A stretch of 64,000 bases of DNA from NCBI GenBank assembly GCA_030544685.1, contig CP086683.1, positions 5,876,485 to 5,940,484 of the forward strand, written 5' to 3'. Below are positions 47,205 through 55,339 of the stretch, piece after piece (position 1 is the first letter of the stretch; every line of letters starts with the position of its first letter). Source of the stretch: Pseudomonas sp. B21_DOA (GTDB lineage: Bacteria > Pseudomonadota > Gammaproteobacteria > Pseudomonadales > Pseudomonadaceae). Made by a program: the position numbers and the translations under genes. The notes below the pieces were generated by a model. It had not been told where the DNA came from. It did not search any database and saw only the letters and a list, made by a program, of their open reading frames with translations.

Positions 47205-48623
47205 GTGGCCGTTGATATCGAAGATAGCCGCTCCGCGCGCTTTGCCCTGCGCTGTTCCAGTTTTGCCGAACGCTGGTTTCCCGACTCCTGGGTGTTCGCC
47301 GCGTTGGCCGTCATCATCGTTGCGCTGGCCACGTTGGCCATGGGCGCCAAACCCACCGCTGCAGCGATGGCCTTCGGCGACGGGTTCTGGAGCCTGATCC
47401 CGTTCACCATGCAGATGGCCTTCGTGGTGATCGGCGGTTATGTCGTCGCCAGCTCTCCGCCCGCAGTCAAACTGATCGACAAACTGGCACGCATCCCGAA
47501 GAACGGCCGCTCCGCCGTGGCCTGGGTGGCGTTGATCTCGATGGTCGCATCGCTGCTCAATTGGGGTCTGTCGCTGGTATTCGGCGGACTGCTGGTACGC
47601 GCCCTCGCCCGCCGCACCGACCTGAAAATGGATTATCGCGCCGCAGGCGCTGCGGCGTATCTGGGCCTCGGTGCGGTGTGGGCGCTGGGCTTGTCATCGT
47701 CGGCCGCCCAGTTGCAGGCCAACCCCGGCAGCCTGCCGCCGTCGATCCTGTCGATCACCGGCGTGATCCCGTTCACCGAAACCATTTTTCTCTGGCAGTC
47801 CGGGGTCATGCTGCTGGCACTGATCGTGATTTCGATCATCATCGCCTACGCCACCGCCCCGGGGCCGAACTCGGCACGCGACGCCAAGGCCTGTGGCATC
47901 GACCCGGCGTTCAATCTGCCACCGCTGCAACCGCGCACTCGCCCCGGCGAATGGCTGGAACACAGCCCGTTGCTGATCATCGTGCTGGTACTGCTGGCGG
48001 CGGGATGGCTGTTTCACGAGTTCTCGACCAAACCGGCGATCACTGCGATTTCCGGCCTGAACACCTACAACTTCCTGTTCATCATGCTCGGCGCGCTGTT
48101 GCACTGGCGCCCGCGCAGCTTCCTCGATGCGGTGGCCCGTGCGGTGCCAACCACCACTGGCGTGTTGATCCAGTTTCCGCTGTACGGCTCGATCGCCGCG
48201 CTGATGACCACAGTCAAAGGCGCCGATGCGCAAACCCTCGCGCATCACATTTCGACTTTCTTCGTCAGCATCGCCTCCCACGACACCTATGCGCTGCTGA
48301 TGGGCGTGTATTCGGCGATTCTCGGGTTCTTCATACCGTCCGGCGGCGGCAAGTGGATTATCGAAGCGCCCTACGTGATGCAAGTCGCCAATGACCTGCA
48401 ATACCACCTCGGCTGGGCAGTGCAGATCTACAACGCCGCCGAAGCTCTGCCGAACCTGATCAACCCGTTCTATATGCTGCCGCTGCTGGGCGTGCTCGGG
48501 TTGAAGGCGCGGGACCTGATCGGTTTCTCGTTCGTGCAACTGCTGGTGCACACGCCGCTGGTGCTGCTGTTGTTGTGGGCGTTGGGGACGACATTGGCGT
48601 ATACGCCGCCGGTGATGCCGTAG
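47205..48623 (+). CDS. atoE: Short-chain fatty acid transporter (AtoE family)
   Basis: AtoE-type carriers import short-chain fatty acids such as acetoacetate and butyrate. The protein, 472 residues from GTG 47205, has about 11-12 hydrophobic segments. It has the family blocks AERWFPDSWVFAALAVI, NWGLSLVFGGLLVRALARR and GFFIPSGGGKWIIEAPYVM. I prefer GTG 47205 because GAGG lies about 9 bases upstream; GTG 47160 is open in frame. No atoDAB genes are nearby, so it acts alone here. Confidence 0.88.
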   Translation: MAVDIEDSRSARFALRCSSFAERWFPDSWVFAALAVIIVALATLAMGAKPTAAAMAFGDGFWSLIPFTMQMAFVVIGGYVVASSPPAVKLIDKLARIPKNGRSAVAWVALISMVASLLNWGLSLVFGGLLVRALARRTDLKMDYRAAGAAAYLGLGAVWALGLSSSAAQLQANPGSLPPSILSITGVIPFTETIFLWQSGVMLLALIVISIIIAYATAPGPNSARDAKACGIDPAFNLPPLQPRTRPGEWLEHSPLLIIVLVLLAAGWLFHEFSTKPAITAISGLNTYNFLFIMLGALLHWRPRSFLDAVARAVPTTTGVLIQFPLYGSIAALMTTVKGADAQTLAHHISTFFVSIASHDTYALLMGVYSAILGFFIPSGGGKWIIEAPYVMQVANDLQYHLGWAVQIYNAAEALPNLINPFYMLPLLGVLGLKARDLIGFSFVQLLVHTPLVLLLLWALGTTLAYTPPVMP

Positions 48624-48636
48624 GTAGACTTTAATT

Positions 48637-48656
48637 CGCCTGTCTGCGGACAGGCG
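48637..48656. terminator. Hairpin between atoE and hepT
   Basis: CGCCTGTC-tgcg-GACAGGCG is a perfect 8-base stem between convergent genes. No strong T-run follows, so termination is probable only. Confidence 0.55.
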
Positions 48657-48659
48657 TAT

Positions 48660-49004
48660 TCAACCTTGAGCGGTCGGAAGGGACTTCAACAGTGCAGGCA
48701 ACGCAACCTGAACGGTTTCCCAGACAACGTCCAGATTGATATCGAAATAACCGTGAGCAATTCGATTACGCATCCCACGCATGCTGCGCCACGGCACCTG
48801 CGCGTTTTCAACAGTGAACTCAGGGTAACGATCCATGATCTTGGTCGCTGCCTCTCCAATGATGATCAGGCTCATGATCACCGCTTGTTGCGTTCTCTTA
48901 TCTTCAGCGAATTCATCTTTGTTCAGGCCCTCGACGAAGATAAGCGCATCGCTCGCGGCCTGACGAATATGTTCAAGATAATCATCTCGCCGGTTCTCGT
49001 TCAT
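48660..49004 (-). CDS. hepT: HepT-like ribonuclease toxin
   Basis: This 114-residue HEPN protein has the Rx4HxY catalytic motif in MRNRIAHGYFDIN (about 81-93). HepT toxins cut RNA or tRNA ends and are silenced when MntA adds AMP groups to a Tyr by the HEPN motif, a type VII system. Its start overlaps the mntA stop by 4 bases, with the antitoxin first. It is part of the variable region between atoE and a periplasmic-protein gene. Confidence 0.9.
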   Translation of the reverse strand: MNENRRDDYLEHIRQAASDALIFVEGLNKDEFAEDKRTQQAVIMSLIIIGEAATKIMDRYPEFTVENAQVPWRSMRGMRNRIAHGYFDINLDVVWETVQVALPALLKSLPTAQG

Positions 49005-49291
49005 ACGGGTCGCGCCTGATCAAGCACCTGCTGACGAAATTTCACTGGCAGGTCGCCGGGGGTCAGCACCTCGACCGCAACACCCAACAGGTCTTCAAGC
49101 TCAACCTGAAGTCCGCCCAGATCAAAAAGCGTCGTGCCGGGCAGCGGGTCAACCAGCAGATCGAGATCGCTACCGTCCAGATCCGTCCCCAGCAATGCTG
49201 AACCAAATACACGCGGGTTGGCCACACGAAAGCGCCTGATGACTTCGCGGACGGCGGACCTTTGCATGTCGAGAGCAGTAGAAGGCTTCAT
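49001..49291 (-). CDS. mntA: MntA-like nucleotidyltransferase antitoxin
   Basis: This 96-residue minimal nucleotidyltransferase has the GSx10DxD motif in VFGSALLGTDLDGSDLDLLV (about 29-48). The third acidic position is probably in VAVEVLTPGD. Proteins of this kind AMPylate the partner HepT toxin. It precedes hepT in an overlapping two-gene operon. Confidence 0.9.
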   Translation of the reverse strand: MKPSTALDMQRSAVREVIRRFRVANPRVFGSALLGTDLDGSDLDLLVDPLPGTTLFDLGGLQVELEDLLGVAVEVLTPGDLPVKFRQQVLDQARPV

Positions 49292-49509
49292 GACTCACCC
49301 TTGGAAAATTCGATGTCGCTGCAGTCTAGCAGTGCGGACGCGCACCAGGCAGCGTGCTTGTTGGCACAGCCGTAACAATATGTGCGCTGCTTGGGTAATA
49401 CCGCATTCAGGCAAGAATCCATACTCAACCGCTTTTCTGTCAAACACCGCTGATCCACTATGAAGCGCCCCCAAACTCGAGGGGAACCCACGCTGAAAAG
49501 GATCTGAGC

Positions 49510-50682
49510 ATGTTCAAACTCGCAGGACTTACCCTCGTTGCACTGACGCTAAGCGCCGCCGTCCACGCCGATGTCGACGTGAAACTGGGCAGCACCGAGC
49601 GCGTCACCCGCCTCTTCGCCTACCCCAACAATTGCAGCGTGATCTGCTTTCGCAACTGGACGCTGGAGCAGACCGTCGCTCATTACCTGAGCCAGAGTGT
49701 GCAACGCGACGGTTATGCCAACGCCAAGGTGCTGGTGAAAACCGACAACGATCAGCTCTACGCCGAGATCAGCGGTGTCCCCGACGGCTACGACAAGCCG
49801 CTGTCGGCGTTGCTCGACGCCGGCGATCTGGCTTATGCCGGCGCCAGCAAGCTCAATGCCGATGGCAAATGGGCCTATAGCTGGTATCTGTTCCTGCCGC
49901 TGGGCATGGCGCTGGAAAACCGCAAAACTGTCGAGCTACTGCACTTCCCGCCGGATTATTCGCTGACGCAGGCGCAGGACTATTTGCGCTCGAATACTAC
50001 CGATCGCTGGGCAACCTTGCTGACCGATAACGGCATCCCCGCCGAGCAGACGCCGGCTTACCAGACCATCATCGACATCGCGCCGATCGCCGCACCATCC
50101 AATGCCGGCGGGGATCTGGAGGACGTCTACGACTACTTCAAGGATTACCAGACCACACTGGTCAAGCAGTTCAGCCAGACCGCCAGCGGCACGACGCTGC
50201 CGATGGTTGCGTTCGGGGCGCCAGTGCGCAACTGGATCAAGGAACAATATGGACCGACGGTTGGCGTTTTGGGGCTGGCGAGCATCAGTCCGAGCGAAGG
50301 GGTGAGTGTGCCGGTGCTCGGCTCGAATCATCCGAGTTACATCTGGTACGCCGCCGACCCGAAGAGCTACACCGGCGACGATGCCCAGGCCAAGGCAGAC
50401 GCGGCGGGCCTGAAAGTCATGGGCCAGGATTTGAGTGCTGCCTGCTGGCAGGCGGCGATGGGCAGCAAACCGGGCAGCGATGCCAAGACCACGCTGAACA
50501 GTTGCACGCAAACATGGCAGGTGACGCAAAAGGTCAAAACCTGCGAGTTGTTCTACACCTCGATCCGCGATCTCAGCGCCGAAGAAGCGGCTGCCAAGTG
50601 CGCCACGCCACGGGTAAAGACACAACTGCAGCAGTTGAAAGCGCCCTTGCCTGCGGCCGCTGTGCCCGCACCCGCTCTGTAG
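49510..50682 (+). CDS. Periplasmic protein of unknown function
   Basis: This 390-residue precursor has a Sec signal peptide (MFKLAGLTLVALTLSAAVHA). The mature part has six or more Cys (NCSVICFRNW, AACWQA, NSCTQTW, KTCELF, AAKCAT), suggesting disulfides. It also has long helical stretches and an Ala/Pro-rich end (LPAAAVPAPAL). I recognise no family. It is a single gene between the HepT-MntA pair and the SET gene. Confidence 0.65.
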   Translation: MFKLAGLTLVALTLSAAVHADVDVKLGSTERVTRLFAYPNNCSVICFRNWTLEQTVAHYLSQSVQRDGYANAKVLVKTDNDQLYAEISGVPDGYDKPLSALLDAGDLAYAGASKLNADGKWAYSWYLFLPLGMALENRKTVELLHFPPDYSLTQAQDYLRSNTTDRWATLLTDNGIPAEQTPAYQTIIDIAPIAAPSNAGGDLEDVYDYFKDYQTTLVKQFSQTASGTTLPMVAFGAPVRNWIKEQYGPTVGVLGLASISPSEGVSVPVLGSNHPSYIWYAADPKSYTGDDAQAKADAAGLKVMGQDLSAACWQAAMGSKPGSDAKTTLNSCTQTWQVTQKVKTCELFYTSIRDLSAEEAAAKCATPRVKTQLQQLKAPLPAAAVPAPAL

Positions 50683-50854
50683 TCGCTGCCGGAGCCCCCG
50701 TGTCAGCCAATGCTGACGCGGGATAACGGTGATCGCGCCTGTCAGGTTTGACAGTAGACCGGTAGCTTCAAATACGCGAGGCTTGGATCCAATCATGTCC
50801 CGCAGACGAGGCATGGGCACAACCCGGAGGCAACACTTACCAACAAGGATCGTT

Positions 50855-51490
50855 ATGAACAACCAAGCCATGGGCCGGCATCCGCCCCGCGACACCGAAG
50901 GCATCTATCCCTTCGCCGGACTTCCCGTGCGGCTGGGCTTTCCATCCTGCGACGACTTCCAGATCATCCACAACGAACGAGGCGTTGCCGCGGCAGTGGT
51001 CGCGCGCCGCGAATTTCTGCGTATCAGCCGAATGTGTCGGGTATCAGGGCAATTGCTGCCCTACCGCGGTCGACAGACCCGTCAGTTGCAAACCGGTATC
51101 CATGTTTACGATCCGCGCTTTTGCGGAGTGCTGGAACACGCCTGCGACCCGAATGCCTTTCTCGACATGAGCGAACTGTGGCTGTGGGCCTTGAAGGATA
51201 TCCATAGCGGCGAGCGCCTGAGCATCGATTACGCATCGACCGAAGACAAACTGCTGCACCAGTTCGCCTGCGATTGCGGCTCGCCGCGCTGCCGTGGCTG
51301 GATCACCGGTTACGATGAGCACCCCACGCCTGAAGGCCAGCACTTTTACAGCGCTGGCGTCACGCGGGGCGGGGTTGAGAGCGACGGTTACGGCGCGCCG
51401 ACCGGGCGCAGACGATATTGCGGCGGCAATTGCTCGAAACCACTGATGGTGGTGTTCAGACTTTTCCAGCGGCCATCCTTGATCCCGTAG
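50855..51490 (+). CDS. SET-domain protein-lysine methyltransferase-like
   Basis: The protein, 211 residues as read, has a SET core. VLEHACDPNAFLD matches the NHxxxPN SAM-binding block, with Glu for Asn, and IHSGERLSIDYA follows. The post-SET zinc cluster is FACDCGSPRCRGWITGYDE. Such proteins methylate lysines; bacterial copies probably came by transfer and their targets are mostly unknown. AAGGA precedes ATG 50855. As read, its 3' end overlaps the convergent can gene by 103 bases. One missing base around 51340-51360 would give a stop at 51376-51378, 10 bases short of can. I favour that reading. Confidence 0.75.
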   Translation: MNNQAMGRHPPRDTEGIYPFAGLPVRLGFPSCDDFQIIHNERGVAAAVVARREFLRISRMCRVSGQLLPYRGRQTRQLQTGIHVYDPRFCGVLEHACDPNAFLDMSELWLWALKDIHSGERLSIDYASTEDKLLHQFACDCGSPRCRGWITGYDEHPTPEGQHFYSAGVTRGGVESDGYGAPTGRRRYCGGNCSKPLMVVFRLFQRPSLIP

Positions 51491-52032
51491 ATGCAGCCGT
51501 GGATCGACAGCGGCTGTCCGCGATGCCAGGCGTTCTGGATGATGCTGGTGTGCGCGACGTTGGCCACTTGCTGGATCACGTTGAGTTCGCACATGCGGTC
51601 GACCTGCTCTTCTTCGGTCGCCAGCTTGGCCAGCTCTTCGCGTTTCTCGTAGTACAGATCGCGGATCGACCGCAGCCAGCCGTCGATCAAGCCGAACTGA
51701 CGATCCTGCATCGAAGCACGCACGCCGCCGCAGCCGTAGTGGCCGGTGACGAGGATGTGTTTGACCTTGAGCACATCAACCGCGTACTGGATCACCGACA
51801 GGCAATTGAGGTCTGTGTGCAGCACGACATTGGCGACATTGCGGTGTACGAACAGATCGCCCGGCAGCATGCCGACGATTTCGTTGGCCGGTACGCGTGC
51901 GTCGGAGCAGCCGATCCAGAGATATTCCGGGGTCTGCTGGCGCGCCAGTTTGGCGAAGAAGTCCGGGTCTTCCTTGGTGATCGCGTCAGCCCAACGCTCG
52001 TTGTTATCAATCAGGTCTTGTAGATCGTGCAT
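51388..52032 (-). CDS. can: Beta-class carbonic anhydrase
   Basis: The enzyme interconverts CO2 and bicarbonate. The 214-residue protein starts MHDLQDLIDNNERWADAI with GAGG upstream (the frame is open far beyond, but not conserved-looking). Zinc ligands lie in LWIGCSDARVPANEIV and VTGHYGCGGV. The Asp-Arg pair of CSDAR is the beta-class active-site dyad. It corresponds to PA4676 by position. Confidence 0.96.
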   Translation of the reverse strand: MHDLQDLIDNNERWADAITKEDPDFFAKLARQQTPEYLWIGCSDARVPANEIVGMLPGDLFVHRNVANVVLHTDLNCLSVIQYAVDVLKVKHILVTGHYGCGGVRASMQDRQFGLIDGWLRSIRDLYYEKREELAKLATEEEQVDRMCELNVIQQVANVAHTSIIQNAWHRGQPLSIHGCIYGIKDGRWKSLNTTISGFEQLPPQYRLRPVGAP

Positions 52033-52172
52033 GGATAAGGCCTCAAGAAAGATGCGCAGGTTTGATAGACGACCACCCGTCGAAGTCACGCCACCAGCGC
52101 AAAGTGTTTCCGTTGGAATTCTCGCGCGCCCGGTGAGTCCACTCAGTAAGGCCCACACTATGAGGAATTGCC

Positions 52173-52577
52173 ATGACTGATTCACGACGCCCTTATGATG
52201 CGGTGCAACCGGAACCCATCGATGATAACGAAGACCGCATGGGCTCGGTGCACGAGCTGGATTTTGACGACGAAGAACCCAGTGCGAAAATCGGTGATGA
52301 GCTGCCCGAGCGCGAACGCGACCAGTTGATGCCGGCTGAGCGGGTGCGTGAGGCGGGTATGACCGGGGCTTCGGTAGATGATCATCAGCCGACCGACGAT
52401 GACCTGAGCCCGGAAACGTTGATTCGCGAGGACGGCGCGCGCGATGCCGATGAAATCGGCGAGGGCAATCCGGCGGATTGGGATTTGAGCGAGGTCGGTG
52501 AAAACGACATCGGCGGCGGTGACGGGCTGGATGAAGCGGAACTGGCGGATCTGGATCCGCTGAATGGCAAGCGCTGA
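52173..52577 (+). CDS. Acidic hypothetical protein (annotated elsewhere as HPr-related or serine kinase)
   Basis: This 134-residue protein is very acidic and probably disordered (YDAVQPEPIDDNEDRMGSVH, then repeated DD/EE blocks, ending LADLDPLNGKR). Similar Pseudomonas proteins carry names such as PTS HPr-related protein or serine kinase/phosphatase, but I see no HPr phospho-His motif or kinase fold. Function is therefore unknown. It reads divergently from can. Confidence 0.6.
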   Translation: MTDSRRPYDAVQPEPIDDNEDRMGSVHELDFDDEEPSAKIGDELPERERDQLMPAERVREAGMTGASVDDHQPTDDDLSPETLIREDGARDADEIGEGNPADWDLSEVGENDIGGGDGLDEAELADLDPLNGKR

Positions 52578-52628
52578 CCAGCTGATTTGAAGTTCGCCCC
52601 CTGTAGGAGCTGCCGAAGGCTGCTCCTT

Positions 52629-52860
52629 GTATGTTCCCCAGACACCAGCATGAATGAGATCTAAGCTCGCTGGTGCGACATACGAAGATGTGTTTCTGGG
52701 GAGACCGATCGCTCCTTAAGGCAGGACTTGCTCCTGACCTTGTCTGTAGAGAGGTCCCCCGCCTCATTGCCCACCACGAAGAGTATCGAGAAGCCGACGA
52801 GTCGGACTTCGCATTACAAGGTTGCAGTGGCATGAAGTTCGAGGTCAGGGGAACCAGGAA
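52629..52860 (+). ncRNA. Candidate IS110 bridge RNA region
   Basis: The 5' non-coding part folds in several stems: GTATGT (52629-52634) with ACATAC (52678-52683), enclosing CACCAGC (52643-52649) with GCTGGTG (52669-52675), leaving an internal loop. CCCCAG (52636-52641) could pair instead with CTGGGG (52696-52701). CCTGACCT (52733-52740) pairs with AGGTCAGG (52842-52849) around a hairpin GAAGCCGA-cgag-TCGGACTTC (about 52790-52810). IS110 elements of this layout encode a bridge RNA here that selects target and donor. The identity is inferred from position and structure. Confidence 0.55.
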
Positions 52861-52894
52861 GCATTTTTAACTCAGTTCTCTTGGAGTTGAAAGC

Positions 52895-53890
52895 ATGAAC
52901 ATGCACGTCGGTTTGGATGTGGGATCTCGCACTACAGCGATGGGCTGGCGCAATGGCGGCCGCTTTGCAGGTCAGTGCAATATCGACCAGACGCCGGCGG
53001 GGCGCAAGGCTGCTGTCGGCAAATTGCTTGAGCTCAAGCCGATATCTGTGGTGATGGAAGCCACCGGTATCTACTACCTGGACTTGGCCATGGAGCTCGC
53101 TGCGGCGGGTTTGCCAGTCTCGGTTATCAATCCGAAGAGTTTTCACAACTTTGCAAAGCTGATGCTGAAAAACAGCAAAACGGACGCAATCGATGCCCAA
53201 TTATTAGCTGAATACGGCGAACGGATGAGCCCAAGGTTGTGGACGCCGCCCACTTCAATACAGCTTGAGCTGCGTGCTATCGGCCGCCACATCAATCGTT
53301 TGACAGGTCACCGCACCCGCGCCAAAAACGAGCTGCATGCGCTAAAAGCTACTCAAACAACACTCCCGATGCTGATTGAGGATGAAGAAGAGGCCATCAA
53401 CGCCTTTGACAAACGAATCGAGCGTTTCCGTGTCGCTGGTCGGGCATTGATCGACAACTGCCCAATGTTGAGCGCCCAGTTTGGACACATGATTGCCGCT
53501 CCAGGCATGGGTGAGATCTCAGTATTTGCAGCGCTGGCTGAACTGACGACCTTACCGGTGACGCTTAAATCCGCGCAGGTTAGCCGCCATGCCGGACTCG
53601 ATGTCCGACTCACGCAATCAGGAAGCAGCATTGATAAACCCGGCCGGATAAGTAAGGGCGGCAATGCCTATTTGCGCTCAGCGATGTACATGCCTGCGCT
53701 GACCGCCATACGTTGCGACCCGAACGTGAAAGCGTTTTACGAAGCGTTGGTGGCCCGAGGAAAGAGGAAGATGCAAGCTATCGTCGCAGTCATGCGCAAA
53801 TACCTGACCGGACTATGGGCCTGCATGCAGGCCGGAGAAGACTTCGACACGGCCAAGCTTTTTAGCGGTAAACACGTCCAAAAAGCTTGA
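52895..53890 (+). CDS. IS110-family transposase/recombinase
   Basis: This 331-residue recombinase has an N-terminal RuvC-like DEDD domain. Asp8 is in VGLDVGSRTT, Glu is in VVMEATGIYY, and two Asp residues are in KNSKTDAIDAQLLAEYGER. The C-terminal Tnp_IS116/IS110 domain has MIAAPGMGEISVFAALAEL, and the Ser-containing RLTQSGSSIDKPGRISKGG has the serine nucleophile candidate. TTGGAG precedes ATG. The frame is intact, so the element may be active. Confidence 0.95.
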   Translation: MNMHVGLDVGSRTTAMGWRNGGRFAGQCNIDQTPAGRKAAVGKLLELKPISVVMEATGIYYLDLAMELAAAGLPVSVINPKSFHNFAKLMLKNSKTDAIDAQLLAEYGERMSPRLWTPPTSIQLELRAIGRHINRLTGHRTRAKNELHALKATQTTLPMLIEDEEEAINAFDKRIERFRVAGRALIDNCPMLSAQFGHMIAAPGMGEISVFAALAELTTLPVTLKSAQVSRHAGLDVRLTQSGSSIDKPGRISKGGNAYLRSAMYMPALTAIRCDPNVKAFYEALVARGKRKMQAIVAVMRKYLTGLWACMQAGEDFDTAKLFSGKHVQKA

Positions 53891-53915
53891 CCGTGAACAG
53901 AGTATCTACAGGGTC

Positions 53916-54368
53916 TCAGTCAACAAGGGTACAGGCCATCACCACCGCATCCTCACGCCCACCCACCGCCGGATAATAATCGCGACGCCGGCCGATCTCG
54001 TTGAAGCCATACCGCTCATACAACTTGAACGCAGCCGTGTTGCTGTCGCGCACTTCGAGAAAGCATTCCCGAGCCTCGGCCGCATACGCCCGCGACATCA
54101 AATGCTCAAGCAACGTCAGGCCCAACCCGCGCCCCTGATTTTCCGGCTTGACGGTTATATTGAGCAGGTGCGCCTCATCAAGAATGATCTGCACCACACC
54201 GTGGCCCACCTGCTGCTGCCCTTCGAACATCAGCCAGATCTGGTATTTGCCCAAGCCATCGAGAAAGATGCCCCGGGTCCACGGATGGCTGTACGCGGCG
54301 TATTCGATCTTCAACACAGCGTCCAGGTCCGCCTCGGTCATCGGGCGAAAGGTTACAGCCTCACTCAT
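53916..54368 (-). CDS. rimI: Ribosomal protein S18-alanine N-acetyltransferase
   Basis: RimI is a GNAT enzyme that acetylates the N-terminus of S18. The 150-residue protein has FRPMTEADLDAVLKIEYAAY, the acetyl-CoA loop VKPENQGRGLGLTLLEHLM (about 75-93) and FLEVRDSNTAAFKLYERYGF. It ends right beside the IS element (stop at 53916) but is complete. It overlaps holD by 8 bases, as rimI follows holD in E. coli. Confidence 0.95.
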   Translation of the reverse strand: MSEAVTFRPMTEADLDAVLKIEYAAYSHPWTRGIFLDGLGKYQIWLMFEGQQQVGHGVVQIILDEAHLLNITVKPENQGRGLGLTLLEHLMSRAYAAEARECFLEVRDSNTAAFKLYERYGFNEIGRRRDYYPAVGGREDAVVMACTLVD

Positions 54369-55107
54369 CGGATTGTTTCCAGCGCGCCATCAGCCGACGC
54401 ATGGCTTGCCAGACAGCGGCCTTGCGCTGTGGCTCTTCCATTAACAGTTCCAGACCGGGAATCGCCCAGGCCAGGCCCAGACCTTCGATCTGCAATTCAC
54501 TATTGAACGCTTCGGCGTCCGCTTCCCCGGCAAATTTCACCGCCGGCAGGCCGATCAGCCACAGACAGGCGCAGGGCGCCGCTTCCATCTGCACCGAGAG
54601 AAAACCCTGCACGAAGTCGCGCGCCGCTTCCGGGCCTTGATCCAGCGTGCCGCGATTGAGCCACGGCCAGCGCACCGGTTCGCCGACGATTTGCGGCGCA
54701 TCCGGCAGACCAGCGGCGCGCAGCATGTCCTTGAGCAGCAGGTAGGCCGGATCGCGACTCTGAAACGCTTCGCCTGTGGGTAACTCGACCAGCAGAAGGC
54801 AACGCCCGGCGCGCAGCAGTTGCAGGGCGAAACGCGGTGGCGGCACTGGCGCTGGCTTGACCACCACCGGCGTCTCGTCGACTTCTTCCACCGGTTTGGC
54901 GCCGTTGCGGGTGCTGGCCAGCGACGGGCGCGGCACTTCGACTTTCGGCCGTTCGGCCTGACGCACGGCAGGCTGCGCCGGTGCTTCGGCCTGGGGCGCC
55001 GGAGCGACCGGCAACTCAAGCTCAGGCTCGGGCATCTCCAGCAGCTCGGGCCGCGACGGTGCGGCGAAAGGCAGTTCGGTGCGCGGCAGCCAGTTGACCA
55101 CCTGCAT
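54361..55107 (-). CDS. holD: DNA polymerase III psi subunit (HolD), long pseudomonad form
   Basis: Psi joins chi to the clamp-loader complex. The protein, 248 residues from ATG 55107, has a Pro/Ala-rich linker (about 20-95) and then a folded domain. Its end, WAIPGLELLMEEPQRKAAVW, lines up with E. coli psi (VASPALTDLRANPTARAALW). LLVELPTGEAF and LLKDMLRAAGLPDAPQIV match the earlier blocks. The pseudomonad psi is known to be cryptic and longer than the enteric one. holD-rimI is the E. coli gene order. Automatic pipelines may call it TonB-like because of the Pro-rich part. The start is uncertain, as the frame is open to 55200. Confidence 0.8.
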   Translation of the reverse strand: MQVVNWLPRTELPFAAPSRPELLEMPEPELELPVAPAPQAEAPAQPAVRQAERPKVEVPRPSLASTRNGAKPVEEVDETPVVVKPAPVPPPRFALQLLRAGRCLLLVELPTGEAFQSRDPAYLLLKDMLRAAGLPDAPQIVGEPVRWPWLNRGTLDQGPEAARDFVQGFLSVQMEAAPCACLWLIGLPAVKFAGEADAEAFNSELQIEGLGLAWAIPGLELLMEEPQRKAAVWQAMRRLMARWKQSDE

Positions 55108-55339
55108 GGCGTTCAAACAGGCGCGGCGGCGGGACTCGATAAGCAAAGGTCGGCCACTTGTGGATAACGAAAAGTGCGCTGATTCTACCGCCCTTCGCAC
55201 AAGATCGCTTGCTGTTGATCGCTAGCCTGCGCCACTGCGCTTCGAGCAAAGAATGCGACAGCCCGTCCCGAGAGTGAATCGCCACGCCTGTGATGCAGTA
55301 CAATCGCCGCTTTTAACCGCCAACCAGCCGGCCATTCCG

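Larger units (their letters stand above)
52598..53913 (+). mobile_element. IS110-family insertion sequence
   Basis: The element consists of a long structured 5' non-coding part, one DEDD transposase gene and a very short 3' flank, the layout of the IS110 subgroup. The left side abuts a half REP of another type (CTGTAGGAGCTGCCGAAGGC, 52601-52620). IS110 elements in pseudomonads are known to target REPs. There are no terminal inverted repeats, as expected. The exact ends are uncertain; CT at 52622-52623 and 53914-53915 are candidate core dinucleotides. Confidence 0.75.

Noticed and set aside
52033..52833. N-terminal extension of the carbonic anhydrase frame to 52833
   Set aside because: It would overlap the divergent acidic-protein gene and the IS; the family starts at MHDLQDLI with a ribosome site at 52032.
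53891..53915. IS1111-type layout with the RNA downstream of the transposase
   Set aside because: Only about 25 bases separate the transposase stop from the rimI stop, too short; the long non-coding part is upstream.
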